DNA of 64,000 nucleotides from Streptococcus parasuis. Its GTDB lineage: Bacteria > Bacillota > Bacilli > Lactobacillales > Streptococcaceae. The first letter of the stretch is position 1. Every line of letters begins with the position of its first letter. A program made the position numbers and the translations under genes. The DNA lies in the NCBI RefSeq assembly GCF_021654455.1, contig NZ_AP024276.1, positions 682,001 to 746,000 of the forward strand, given 5' to 3'. Shown in pieces: positions 36,531 to 46,700 of this stretch. The notes beneath the pieces were generated by a model that did no database searches, was not told where the DNA came from, and saw nothing but the letters and a program-made list of their open reading frames with translations.

Positions 36531-37931
36531 ATGACAGTTAATTTTAGAGCAGAGTTTGATAAACGCAAAGATGAGTTTCTAGCGGACCTCTTTGACCTTT
36601 TACGCATCAATTCTGAGCGTGACGACAGCCAGGCAGATGCCCAGCATCCATTTGGACCTGGCCCAGTGCGTGCCTTGGATAAGTTTTTAGAAATCGCTCA
36701 GCGTGATGGCTATCCAACCAAGAACGTTGACAACTACGCAGGTCACTTTGAATTCGGCGAGGGCGACGAAGTCCTCGGTATCTTTGGTCACTTGGACGTG
36801 GTGCCAGCAGGAAGTGGCTGGAATACCGACCCATACGAGCCGCAAATCATCGACGGTAAGCTCTTTGCCCGCGGATCCTCTGACGACAAGGGACCGACCA
36901 TGGCTTGCTACTATGGCTTGAAAATCATCAAGGAGTTGGGTCTTCCGACCTCTAAAAAAGTCCGTTTCATAGTTGGTACCGATGAAGAGTCAGGCTGGGC
37001 GGACATGGATTACTACTTCGAGCACGTCGGCCTTCCTTTGCCAGATTTCGGATTTTCTCCAGATGCTGAGTTCCCGATTATCAACGGCGAAAAGGGCAAT
37101 ATCACAGCTTATTTGCATTTTGCAGGGGAAAATAGCGGAGCTGCTAAACTGCATTCCTTCACAGGTGGTTTGCGTGAGAACATGGTGCCTGAGTCTGCGA
37201 CAGCTATTATCTCTGGCGACCTAGCAGACTTGGACAGCAAGTTAGCAGCATTCACAGCCACTTATGGCCTAAAAGCTGACGCGGAAAACCTTGAAAACGG
37301 TCAAGTTCAAGTCACCGTCATCGGAAAATCAGCCCACGGTTCAACCCCAGAAGAAGGTGTCAATGGAGCAACCTATTTGGCAAAATTCCTCAGCCAATTC
37401 GCCTTTGATGGAGCAGCTAAAGCCTATCTTGATTTGGCTGGTCAAGTCCTTCTGGAAGACCACGATGGACAAAAACTTGGCGTAGCCATCTACGATGAAC
37501 AAATGGGTGCCCTTTCTATGAACGCAGGTGTCTTTAAGTTTGATGAAAACTCATCTGACAACACCATTGCCCTCAACTTCCGTTATCCCAAAAATACTAA
37601 CCCTGAAACCATCAAGGCTGATTTGGAAAAACTTGGCGTAGAAGCTGTGAGCTTGTCTGAGCATGGTCACACTCCACATTATTGCCCAATCGATGACCCA
37701 ATGGTCGCAACTCTTTTGTCTGTTTATGAAAAACACACAGGTTTGAAAGGTCACGAACAAGTAATCGGTGGTGGTACATTCGGCCGCTTACTCAAACGTG
37801 GTGTTGCCTACGGAGCCATGTTCCCGGGCGATGTCAATACCATGCACCAAGCCAACGAATTTATCGAAGTTGAGCAACTCTACCGCGCCGCTGCCATTTA
37901 CGCAGAAGCTATCTATGAATTAATCAAATAG
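36531..37931 (+). CDS. pepV: dipeptidase PepV (M20 family)
   Basis: This 466-residue zinc-dependent dipeptidase of the M20 family cleaves dipeptides in the cytoplasm. Zinc motifs are IFGHLDVVPAGSGW (His, Asp), ARGSSDDKGPTMACYYGL, GTDEESGWADMDYY and, near the end, GGTFGRLLKRGVAYGAMFPG. Codon use is more biased and GC-rich than in neighbours, as for a highly expressed gene. AAGGAG lies 6 nt before the ATG. Confidence 0.94.
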   Translation: MTVNFRAEFDKRKDEFLADLFDLLRINSERDDSQADAQHPFGPGPVRALDKFLEIAQRDGYPTKNVDNYAGHFEFGEGDEVLGIFGHLDVVPAGSGWNTDPYEPQIIDGKLFARGSSDDKGPTMACYYGLKIIKELGLPTSKKVRFIVGTDEESGWADMDYYFEHVGLPLPDFGFSPDAEFPIINGEKGNITAYLHFAGENSGAAKLHSFTGGLRENMVPESATAIISGDLADLDSKLAAFTATYGLKADAENLENGQVQVTVIGKSAHGSTPEEGVNGATYLAKFLSQFAFDGAAKAYLDLAGQVLLEDHDGQKLGVAIYDEQMGALSMNAGVFKFDENSSDNTIALNFRYPKNTNPETIKADLEKLGVEAVSLSEHGHTPHYCPIDDPMVATLLSVYEKHTGLKGHEQVIGGGTFGRLLKRGVAYGAMFPGDVNTMHQANEFIEVEQLYRAAAIYAEAIYELIK

Positions 37932-38417
37932 TACGAACCCATATTTACAGTACAGCACTTTTATCTAAGGCTAGTTTTTCAGCTACTCATCGTTCGTTTT
38001 TTGGGAGTGAGAAAGAACTCGATTGGTCTCAAAACGAGTTCGTCAACAAATTTTCGTTTCAAGTTGTTGACCTGAAACAGTCTATCCCCAGACTGTTTCA
38101 CTCCCACCCCCGCACAGCTCCAACAGTCAGAGTAGTGACTGTTGGAGGTTGGAAATGAAGCGAACTTGTTCGCAACAGTCGTAGAGGTCGGATTTGGAGT
38201 GTAAAACACGAATTGCAGAGATTTGCTTCACAAATCTTATCTCCAACCTTTAACAGTCCACTGGACTGTTAAACCCAATCAACCACTGCGCTGAGATGTT
38301 GATACAAACTCTGAGAAGTGGCGCTGGGCTTGAGCCCAGCCCCAAAAAACTGCCTTGATTAGCGAAAAACTATCTCTTATATCAAAGTACTTTACTTGTG
38401 AATACGGGTTCATATCA
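37932..38417. repeat. repeat-rich intergenic region
   Basis: No credible gene is seen. Modules include the 68-bp repeat at 38036-38103 (minus orientation; also inside the methyltransferase), the palindrome ACAGTCCACTGGACTGT near 38253-38270, and the 46-nt unit at 38296-38341 shared with 23492-23537. The junctions look like a mosaic of several small repeat families. Confidence 0.65.
38036..38103 (-). repeat. 68-bp dispersed repeat (second copy)
   Basis: Reverse complement of 33015-33082 with 58 of 68 positions identical. It contains the hairpin AACAGTCT-ATCCCC-AGACTGTT. Confidence 0.8.
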
Positions 38418-38418
38418 A

Positions 38419-38440
38419 GACGGGTTTGCCCGTCTTTTTT
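38419..38440 (+). terminator. terminator directly upstream of the GNAT gene
   Basis: GACGGG-TTTG-CCCGTC followed by six T. It ends only 11 nt before the GNAT ATG and just before its ribosome site, leaving no room for a promoter in between; the gene may depend on read-through or on attenuation. Confidence 0.8.
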
Positions 38441-38450
38441 AGGAGGGAAA

Positions 38451-38909
38451 ATGGAACTGAAAGAACTCACAGTTGCAGATATGGAAATGGTCAAAGAGTT
38501 GTTCTTATCTGTATTTAGTCAGGAGCCTTGGAATGACGACTGGTCGGATGAGGAACAATTAGACCGTTATATAGGTGATTTACTGGAGCACCCTAGAGCA
38601 CTTTGTTTTGGATTGCTTGACCAAGGTAGCCTCATTGCCCTTTCTCTCGGTCATATTCGCTACTGGTATGAGGGGACCGAATACCGTATTGAAGAGCTCT
38701 GTATTGCTCGCAACTACCAGGGACGAGGAATCGGGCAAGACTTCCTAAAAAGAATTGAGGAGCAGCTGGTCGAGAGAAAGATTGTTCATATTCTCCTGCA
38801 AACTGAACGCACTCTTCCAGCCTTTTTCTTTTATAAAAAATGCGGTTTTCATGCTCTAGAAGCAGATGTAACAATGGTCAAGAAAGTAGGACATCATGGA
38901 ACTTGCTGA
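38451..38909 (+). CDS. GNAT-family N-acetyltransferase
   Basis: This 152-residue protein has the acetyl-CoA-binding motif A ARNYQGRGIGQDFLKRIEEQ and a C-terminal FFYKKCGFHALEAD motif B. The substrate is unknown. AGGAGG lies 6 nt before ATG 38451; a longer frame upstream runs through repeat DNA. It overlaps the next gene by 14 bp. Confidence 0.88.
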   Translation: MELKELTVADMEMVKELFLSVFSQEPWNDDWSDEEQLDRYIGDLLEHPRALCFGLLDQGSLIALSLGHIRYWYEGTEYRIEELCIARNYQGRGIGQDFLKRIEEQLVERKIVHILLQTERTLPAFFFYKKCGFHALEADVTMVKKVGHHGTC

Positions 38910-39477
38910 TATTCGTCAGGCGATTATGGAAGATTTACCCAATCAAGCTTTTACGAAAAATGGGATAAAGCCGCTTTTCCAAGCATCTTCTACCGCAAAA
39001 ATCCTCATTATTGGACAGGCACCGGGATTAAAAACACAAGAAAAAGGTCGTTTATTTGATGATGCCAGTGGAGAGAATCTTCGCAAATGGTTGGGAGTAG
39101 ATAGGGAATTCTTCTATGAATCTGGCTATTTTGCTATTCTTCCTATGGATTTCTATTATCCAGGAAAAGGGAAGTCTGGGGATTTGCCGCCTCGTAAGGA
39201 TTTTGCGTCCAAATGGCACCCGCTCATTATGAAGCAACTACCCCAGATTGAGCTGACCTTGTTGATTGGTAAGTATGCCCAGGACTATTATTTAGGAGAA
39301 TCCCACAGGACTGTAACTGAGAGAGTGGAGAATGCAGCTGATTACCTACCCACCTATTTTCCTCTACCTCATCCATCGCCAAGGAACAATATTTGGCAAG
39401 CTAAACATCCTTGGTTTGTTGAAGAGATTTTGCCATTGCTGAAAAACAACATAAATATATTGATAAAGCAAAACTAA
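38896..39477 (+). CDS. uracil-DNA glycosylase family protein
   Basis: This 193-residue protein of the UDG-like superfamily has the motif 1 region ILIIGQAPGLKTQEKGRLF and the late motif HPSPRN (with PLPHPSPRNNIW). Members remove uracil or related damaged bases, but this streptococcal branch is not characterised, and ordinary Ung (GQDPYH motif) is different. It is translationally coupled to the acetyltransferase. Confidence 0.8.
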   Translation: MELADIRQAIMEDLPNQAFTKNGIKPLFQASSTAKILIIGQAPGLKTQEKGRLFDDASGENLRKWLGVDREFFYESGYFAILPMDFYYPGKGKSGDLPPRKDFASKWHPLIMKQLPQIELTLLIGKYAQDYYLGESHRTVTERVENAADYLPTYFPLPHPSPRNNIWQAKHPWFVEEILPLLKNNINILIKQN

Positions 39478-39545
39478 CATGATATAATTGTATATATATA
39501 CCTAATAAATTTTTCTTATCTTTGTTCATCGAAGGAGGTGTTCTG

Positions 39546-40325
39546 ATGAGAAAATGGAAAACACTGATTGTCACTTGTCTAACTATTTTAGCGGTTTGGT
39601 TGTTAATTCCACCTGCCTTAGTAAATGCAAATCAGATTCCTGACCGACCGATAGATACAACAGTAGTAGATGATACTCAATTACTTTCTAGTGAGACTAT
39701 TGCTGAAATTGATCAGCTTAATCTCGATTGGTCAACAACGGAACAAGGTTTACAGGTCGGTGTCTATATGACGAATAGTCTTTGGACAGATATCGAAAGT
39801 TTGGCCAATGAGACATTCCGTCAGTGGCAAGTTGGATTTTCAGGCACAAATAATGGAATACTTCTGGTTATTGCAATAGAAGATAGGGAATTTCGGATTG
39901 AAACGTCAGATAATGCTGCGACAGTCTTGACAGATGTAGAAGCCAAAGAAATTCTCGAAAATGCAAGAGAATTATTTCGACAGGAAGACTACAATGGCGG
40001 TGTAACCTATATTGTTCAATCCATTGGTGATCAGTTTTATGGTACCAGCGTTGGTCAGAGCCAGTTAGCCACCTTAGATGAGGGAACATCGGAAGAGGAT
40101 CAGGGCTTTTTCGCTTTCTTAACTGTTGTTGTAGTGATTATTATTTTTGTGATCATTGAAAAATCCAGTCGTGGTGGTGGACCAGGCAATTTGCTCTGGA
40201 TGTTGGTGGATGATCAGCATCACTACCGCAATCATCACTCGTCTAATTCCTCATCGTCCAGCTTCGGTGGCGGTGGTTGGTCCGGTGGTGGCGGAGGAGG
40301 TGGAGGTGCCTCTTCCGGTTGGTAA
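39546..40325 (+). CDS. secreted/membrane TPM-domain protein
   Basis: This 259-residue protein has a signal peptide or anchor (about 1-27), a TPM domain (about 35-165, with VVDDTQLLSSETIAEID and NNGILLVIAIEDREFRIET), a transmembrane helix (about 195-212) and a Ser/Gly-rich end (SSFGGGGWSGG..). TPM proteins are often encoded beside LemA, as here; YgcG-type proteins have this layout. Function is uncertain, possibly in envelope quality control. GGAGG precedes ATG 39546. Confidence 0.85.
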   Translation: MRKWKTLIVTCLTILAVWLLIPPALVNANQIPDRPIDTTVVDDTQLLSSETIAEIDQLNLDWSTTEQGLQVGVYMTNSLWTDIESLANETFRQWQVGFSGTNNGILLVIAIEDREFRIETSDNAATVLTDVEAKEILENARELFRQEDYNGGVTYIVQSIGDQFYGTSVGQSQLATLDEGTSEEDQGFFAFLTVVVVIIIFVIIEKSSRGGGPGNLLWMLVDDQHHYRNHHSSNSSSSSFGGGGWSGGGGGGGGASSGW

Positions 40326-40395
40326 GGAATCTTGTAAAGATTCTGATAGCTATTCTTTTTTTAGAATGTATAATCATTGTTAGAAAGGAAATCAT

Positions 40396-40977
40396 ATGAA
40401 AAAGAAATGGTTGGTTCTCCTCATTCCAGTCCTAGCTCTGCTATTTTTAGGAATGGGAGCAGTCGGGCAATACAATGGCTTGGTGGACAGTTATGCTGAA
40501 GTTGAAAATGCGCAAGCCAATGTAGACACACAGTTGCAACGACGCTATGACTTGATACCTAATGTAGTCGCAGCTGTCAAAGGAGCCATGGAACACGAGG
40601 AAGAAATATTTACTGCTATTGCAGAAGCGCGTGCTAAAATCGGCTCCAGTCAACAGGGAACGAGTGAATATTACCAAGCTCAAAGTCAGTTGGATTCTGC
40701 AGTTTCTCGACTATTGGTAGTGGCAGAAAACTATCCACAATTGACAGCTAATCAACAGGTTTCAGACTTGATTACAGAGCTTGAAGGTACCGAGAATCGA
40801 ATCTTAGTTGCCCGTAAAGATTATAACGCAGTGGCAACATCTTACAATAAAAAAATCAAACGCTTCCCAACATCAATCTTTGCAGGTCTATTCGGATATG
40901 AAAAAGTTGAACTTTTCCAAGCCACAAATGATGCGGCAACCACTGTGCCAAGTGTTGATTTGAGTGATGAAGAGTAG
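40396..40977 (+). CDS. LemA family protein
   Basis: This 193-residue protein has one N-terminal transmembrane helix (6-24) and a helical-bundle LemA domain: the typical YNGLVDSYAEVENAQANVDTQLQRRYDLIPNVVAAVKG opening, then ENYPQLTANQQVSDLITELEGTENRI. Role unknown; it is paired with the TPM protein 70 nt upstream. Confidence 0.9.
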   Translation: MKKKWLVLLIPVLALLFLGMGAVGQYNGLVDSYAEVENAQANVDTQLQRRYDLIPNVVAAVKGAMEHEEEIFTAIAEARAKIGSSQQGTSEYYQAQSQLDSAVSRLLVVAENYPQLTANQQVSDLITELEGTENRILVARKDYNAVATSYNKKIKRFPTSIFAGLFGYEKVELFQATNDAATTVPSVDLSDEE

Positions 40978-41008
40978 AATAGGATTCTTGTTTTCATTAG
41001 ATTAGAAA

Positions 41009-41051
41009 TAACAAAATAGAACTCGGCAAAAAACGAGTTCTATTTTGTTAT
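41009..41051. terminator. bidirectional terminator between lemA and the next gene
   Basis: A 16-bp inverted repeat (AACAAAATAGAACTCG / CGAGTTCTATTTTGTT) lies between converging genes and overlaps the stop codon at 41048. Confidence 0.88.
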
Positions 41052-42124
41052 GGATTGACCCAAACACCACTCACATAATCTTCTGATAAGGTCGTTTTAT
41101 TGGTTATCTTTTTAGTCTGCAAATCATAAATGATAAGAGTATCCGAAAGAATCATCATCAAACGACGATCGTCTATTTGACGGACATGTTCAAGATGGTG
41201 GGGTCGAGGATTTAACTCCTTCAATGAATGAAAAACTTGTTCCCCAGTTTCTGTATTGTAAATGGTAAATGAGATGGGACTGAACTGGTAATCAGTGTGT
41301 TCGATAAAAAGTAAATTTTTATCTTTTAGTGGATAGAGTGCGCTCGGTGAAGAATGTTCTAATGTAATTGATGAAAATGTCCGTTTTGAAGTATCAAAGG
41401 TCAGAAGTTGAGACATCCTTTCAATTTTTTCATATTCCATTGTTTTATTTCCAAAGACAGGGAGATAAATGATTCCATTTGCCATAACGCCCTCTCCAGT
41501 GGCAAGGTTATTATCGTATTTATAAACTTTCTGTTTGAAGAAATTTTGTTTATCACAGACTAATAAGACATTTTCTTCAGTATCAGCTTGATATAATTCC
41601 CTTTTAAGTCCAGTCATGTAGACCGAATCATCATCTACATAAATAGCTGGAAAGGGAATGAAGTCATCATTTAACACAAGTGTTTGGGAGGTTTCAAATT
41701 TCTTATCGAATTGTGCCAGAGTATGGTAAGGACCAGCAGTATAGAAATATTGACCGTCAGTGCCACTTAAGTAAGAAGCATACTGACTAGCTTTACGAAG
41801 AATCTTTCCACTTTTGAAGTCAATTGAAACGAGATTATCATTGACTACTTTGTGTTGATCATTGGCATAAACTAGATATCGATTATCTAAAATATAATTT
41901 TTTCCCGATCCAAAATAGTTCTCAGAGTTCATTTTTTGAGTATTGAGGAGGATAGGGCCATCACTAGATAACTGAAAGGTTTCGATTTTATCTGGATAAA
42001 CAAGGTAAAAATCAGCATCCTTAGATAATGTTACATCGCCATGTTGGTAAGAATTTACTTTCCAACCAATATAAGAAAAAACAAGGCAAAATGCAGCTAG
42101 TAAAGCAACAACTAATTTTTTCAT
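41048..42124 (-). CDS. secreted or anchored beta-propeller-like protein of unknown function
   Basis: I do not recognise this 358-residue protein. It has an N-terminal hydrophobic signal/anchor (about 3-20) and then a beta-rich region with repeated short strands ending in Tyr or Phe (YLVYPDKIETFQL, YLVYANDQHK, YFYTAGPYHTL, SVYMTGLKREL), suggesting a propeller made of degenerate blades. No catalytic motif or lipobox is visible. It is a single-gene unit on the minus strand. Confidence 0.65.
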   Translation of the reverse strand: MKKLVVALLAAFCLVFSYIGWKVNSYQHGDVTLSKDADFYLVYPDKIETFQLSSDGPILLNTQKMNSENYFGSGKNYILDNRYLVYANDQHKVVNDNLVSIDFKSGKILRKASQYASYLSGTDGQYFYTAGPYHTLAQFDKKFETSQTLVLNDDFIPFPAIYVDDDSVYMTGLKRELYQADTEENVLLVCDKQNFFKQKVYKYDNNLATGEGVMANGIIYLPVFGNKTMEYEKIERMSQLLTFDTSKRTFSSITLEHSSPSALYPLKDKNLLFIEHTDYQFSPISFTIYNTETGEQVFHSLKELNPRPHHLEHVRQIDDRRLMMILSDTLIIYDLQTKKITNKTTLSEDYVSGVWVNP

Positions 42125-42206
42125 CGTAGAGTCTCCTTTCTATTTTTTAGTATAATATAATTTACAGCAATCAACAAGTATTTTTGTGTTTTTTTGTATA
42201 TAAAAG

Positions 42207-42234
42207 TCATGCAAATATTTTTGCATGACTATAT
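42207..42234 (-). terminator. mnmE terminator
   Basis: AGTCATGCAAA / TTTGCATGACT hairpin with a T tail on the minus strand, immediately after the mnmE stop. Confidence 0.85.
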
Positions 42235-43608
42235 TTATTTTCCAAGACAAAATTGGCTAAAGAGTTGTGTAATTAATTCATCTGGAGCAGCATCTCCTGT
42301 GATCTCGCCCAATATTTGCCAACAACGTGTTAGGTCTACCTGTAACAAGTCGACAGGCATACCCATTTCCAATCCCTCATTAACTGCCTGAAGACTTTGG
42401 ACAGCTTGTTCTATCAATGATATATGTCGTGAATTAGATAAGTAGGTAGCATCTTGTTCCACCAAACCTGCATTTTCAAAGAAGAGTTGATTGATTTTTT
42501 CTTCGATTTGATCAATGTTTTGATTTTCTAAGACAGAAATGCGGATGACATCCTCAGGTAGTTGATCAGCTTCAATTTTTTCTTCTAGGTCTGTTTTATT
42601 GAGCAAGATTATCCGATTTGCCATGTCTGAAATGGCTAATAGATTTCGGTCTTGCTCGGTAAGTGGCTCGGATGCGTTGAGGACTAGCAGGATGAGGTCG
42701 GCCTCCTCAAGGGCTTTTTTAGACCGTTCCACACCGATCTTTTCAACGATGTCATCTGTTTCACGGATACCAGCGGTATCAATCAGCTTGAGAGGGACGC
42801 CTTTGATGTTGACGTATTCTTCGATAACGTCGCGAGTTGTCCCTGCAATATCTGTAACGATGGCTTTTTCCTCACGGAGGAGATTATTGAGTAGGCTGGA
42901 TTTTCCCACATTTGGTCGACCGATAATAGCTGTTGCGATACCTTCACGTAAAATCCTACCTCGACGAGCGGTTCGGAGAAGATTTTCCAAAAGAGCTTGA
43001 AACTGGAGAGTCTTCTCACGGACTAAGTCTGTGGTTGCCTCTTCAACATCATCATACTCTGGATAATCAATATTCACTTCGACTTGAGCCAAAGTATTGA
43101 GGATTTCCTGACGTGTTTCATTGATCAGTTGAGAGAGAGAGCCATCCAACTGACGGACTGCGTTGTGCATAGCCTTGTCGGTCTTGGCACGGATGACATC
43201 CATGACAGCCTCTGCCTGGGTCAAATCCACACGTCCGTTGAGAAAGGCCCGCTTGGTAAATTCCCCAGGCTCAGCCATTCGGGCACCTTGTCTAATCAAC
43301 AATTGAAGAATTTCATTCGTGACGGCGATACCCCCATGCGTATTGATTTCAATAACATCTTCGCGCGTAAAGGTCTTTGGAGATCGCATGGCACCGAGCA
43401 TCACTTCATCTAGTACCTGTCCAGACGCCGGATCAATAATATGTCCATAGTTCAGACTATGACTTGGCACAGTCGCTAAGTCCTTTCCTTTAAAAACTTT
43501 GCTTGCAATGGCAAATGCATCTGTACCAGACAGACGAACAATCCCAATTGCCCCCTCACCGAGAGGAGTAGAAATAGCAGTTATTGTATCGAATTCTTTG
43601 GTGATCAT
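42235..43608 (-). CDS. mnmE: tRNA modification GTPase MnmE
   Basis: This 457-residue GTPase works with MnmG to modify U34 of tRNAs. The N-terminal tetrahydrofolate domain ([22 protein letters not shown]), the helical domain, the G domain ([44 protein letters not shown]) and the C-terminal FCLGK with the catalytic Cys are all present. Full length. It is transcribed away from cas9. Confidence 0.97.
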   Translation of the reverse strand: MITKEFDTITAISTPLGEGAIGIVRLSGTDAFAIASKVFKGKDLATVPSHSLNYGHIIDPASGQVLDEVMLGAMRSPKTFTREDVIEINTHGGIAVTNEILQLLIRQGARMAEPGEFTKRAFLNGRVDLTQAEAVMDVIRAKTDKAMHNAVRQLDGSLSQLINETRQEILNTLAQVEVNIDYPEYDDVEEATTDLVREKTLQFQALLENLLRTARRGRILREGIATAIIGRPNVGKSSLLNNLLREEKAIVTDIAGTTRDVIEEYVNIKGVPLKLIDTAGIRETDDIVEKIGVERSKKALEEADLILLVLNASEPLTEQDRNLLAISDMANRIILLNKTDLEEKIEADQLPEDVIRISVLENQNIDQIEEKINQLFFENAGLVEQDATYLSNSRHISLIEQAVQSLQAVNEGLEMGMPVDLLQVDLTRCWQILGEITGDAAPDELITQLFSQFCLGK

Positions 43609-43700
43609 AGAGTTTGGCTTTCTAAAAAAATCTTACTTATTAGTTTAACATGGAAAGACAAAAAAAGCATGTTTGAAAGATGAGATAACATAAATAGATA

Positions 43701-43729
43701 TTGAAAACGGTTTACAAAAGGGGTAAAAT
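43701..43729 (+). promoter_or_regulatory. cas9 promoter
   Basis: TTGAAA (43701-43706), a 17-nt spacer and TAAAAT (43724-43729), 36 nt before the cas9 ATG. Confidence 0.65.
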
Positions 43730-43764
43730 AGATTTGAGATAATAAAGAGAAAGCAGGTTTTTAT

Positions 43765-46700
43765 ATGACAAACGGTAAAATTTTAGGCCTTGATATTGGT
43801 ATTGCTTCTGTCGGAGTAGGCGTCATAGATGCACAGACGGGAGAAATCATTCATGCAAGCTCTCGTATTTTTCCATCTGCAAATGCTGCTAATAATGCAG
43901 AACGCCGAACTTTTCGTGGAAGTCGTCGATTGATTAGGAGAAAAAAACACAGAATTAAAAGATTAGATGATTTATTTAATGATTTTCATATTAATTTAGA
44001 TGGAGAAATGTCGTCAGATAATCCATATGTTCTTCGCGTGAAAGGCCTCTCTCAAAAACTAACAGTTGAAGAATTATATATTTCTATAAAGAATATTATG
44101 AAGCGCAGGGGAATATCCTATCTAGATGATGCAGAGTCAGATAACGAAGCGGGAAGAAGTGATTATGCTAAAGCTATCGAGCGTAATAGACAGTTATTGA
44201 CTTGTAAAACACCAGGAGAAATTCAGTTAGAGCGCTTGGAGAAGTACGGTCAGTTGCGTGGAAATTTTACGATAATTGATGAGGATGGGCAATCTCAACA
44301 AATTATCAATGTTTTTTCAACATCAGATTATGTCAAGGAAGTTGAGAAAATTTTAGATTGTCAAAAAATGTATCATAAATTTATATCTGATGAATTTTGC
44401 GATAAGCTAATCGAGCTATTAAGAGAAAAAAGAAAGTATTATGTTGGTCCAGGGAATGAGAAATCTAGAACTGACTATGGTATTTATAGAACAGATGGGA
44501 CAACTCTAGAGAATTTATTTGGAATTCTTATTGGTAAATGTACGTTTTATCCAGATCAATTTCGTTCTTCGAGAGCGTCCTATACAGCACAAGAATTTAA
44601 TTTTTTAAACGATTTAAACAATTTAACAGTGCCTACTGAAACGAAAAAGTTAAGTCAGGAACAAAAAGAATTTTTAGTAAATTATGCTAAAGAAACGTCG
44701 GTTTTAGGGGCTGGAAAAATATTGCAACAGATTGCGAAACTTGCGGATTGTAAGATTGAAGATATTAGGGGGTATCGTTTAGATAATAAGGATAAACCCG
44801 AAATACATACCTTCGAAATCTATCGAGCAATGAAAGGGCTAGCTCCGTTAGTAAGCATTGAAGAAATGTCACGAGAACAGCTTGATACATTGGCTGATAT
44901 TCTAACCCTTAATACCGATTTTGAAGGAATTCGAGAGGCCTTGCAAAATCAATTGCCAAATGTATTTGATGAAGAACAAGTCAAGGGGTTAGCAAGTTTT
45001 AGAAAGTCGAAAAGCCAATTATTTGCAAAAGGCTGGCACAATTTATCTCAAAAAATTATGCTGGAGTTAATTCCAGAATTATATGCAACATCTGATGAAC
45101 AAATGACAATCTTAACGCGATTAGGAAAGTTTGAGAAAAGTATTTCTTCTAGACCTACTTCCTCAATTAATGTAGATGAAATTGCAGATGAAATATATAA
45201 TCCTGTCGTTGCAAAATCGATTCGTCAGACTCTTAAAATCATCAATGCAGCAATCAAAAAATGGGGGGAATTTGAACAAATTGTAATCGAGATGCCGCGC
45301 GATCGTAACGAGGATGAGGAAAAGAAAAGGATTGCGGATGGGCAGAAGGCTAATGCGAAGGAAAAAGAAGATTCAATCCGTCGTGCTGCTGAATTGTATT
45401 GTGGTGAGAAGAAACTTCCTGGCAATGTATATCATGGACACAATCAGTTAGCAACGAAGATTCGTCTCTGGTATCAGCAAGGACAGCGTTGTATATATAC
45501 TGGTCTGCCAATCTCAATTCATGATTTGATTCACAACCAGAGTCAGTATGAAATTGATCATATCTTACCACTTTCATTGACATTTGATGATAGTTTATCA
45601 AATAAAGTCTTGGTTCTAGCAACTGCTAACCAAGAAAAGGGTCAACGTACACCATATAACTATCTGCAAAGTACAACAACAGCTTGGTCCTATCGAGAAT
45701 TTAAAGACTATGTGATTAAATGTAAAGGAATTGGAAAGAAAAAACGTGAATATCTGACGTTTGAAGAAGATATAGATGTATTTGAGGTACGGAGTAAATT
45801 TATTCAACGTAATTTAGTAGATACCCGTTATGCGTCTAAAGTAATACTTAATTCTTTGCAGGATTATTATAGAACAGCTGGGAAATCAACCAAGGTATCA
45901 GTGGTCAGAGGTCAGTTTACTGCTCAGCTACGTCATAAATGGGGAATCGAAAAGACGCGTGATACATATCATCACCATGCAGTTGATGCCCTGATTGTTG
46001 CAGCATCAAGTCAATTAAAGTTATGGAATAAACAGGAAAATCCACTCATTTTTGACTATACAGAAGGGCGTCAAGTCGATTTAGAAACCGGGGAAATCCT
46101 CGAGTTAACGGATGATCAATATAAAGAACTTGTTTACCAACCTCCTTATCAAGGATTTGTGAATACAATATCTAGTTCAGCTTTTGACGATGAGATCTTG
46201 TTCTCATACCAAGTTGATTCCAAAGTGAATCGTAAAATTTCGGATGCTACAATTTATGCAACTAGAAAAGCACAGCTTGGAAAAGATAAAGTAGAAGAGA
46301 CATATGTTCTTGGTAAAATTAAAGATATATACACACAAGCTGGCTATGAAATGTTCTTGAAGCGGTACAACAAGGATAAAGCATCTTTCTTAATGTACAA
46401 TAAAGATTCAGAGACTTGGGAAAAAGTAATAGAGATTGTTTTACGGGATTATAGGGAATATGATGAGAAAGGAAATGAAGTGGGCAATCCCTTCGAAAGA
46501 TACTACAAAGAAAATGGTTATCTAAAAAAATATAGCCGAAAAGGTAACGGTCCTGCAATTAAGTCCTTGAAATACTATGATAATAAATTGGGTAATCATA
46601 TCAATATTACTCCAACTAATTGCCGAAATTTAGTTGTTTTACAATCTTTGTATCCATGGAGAGCAGATGTCTATTTCAATTTACAGACAGGGAAATATGA

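Noticed and set aside
37979..38494. Minus-strand frames of 71-76 codons between pepV and the GNAT gene
   Set aside because: They run through repeat DNA and have no ribosome site or recognisable protein features.
43700..43718. A CcpA cre site overlapping the cas9 promoter (TTGAAAACGGTTTACA)
   Set aside because: Similar to cre, but one extra base shifts the right half out of register, so I do not call it.
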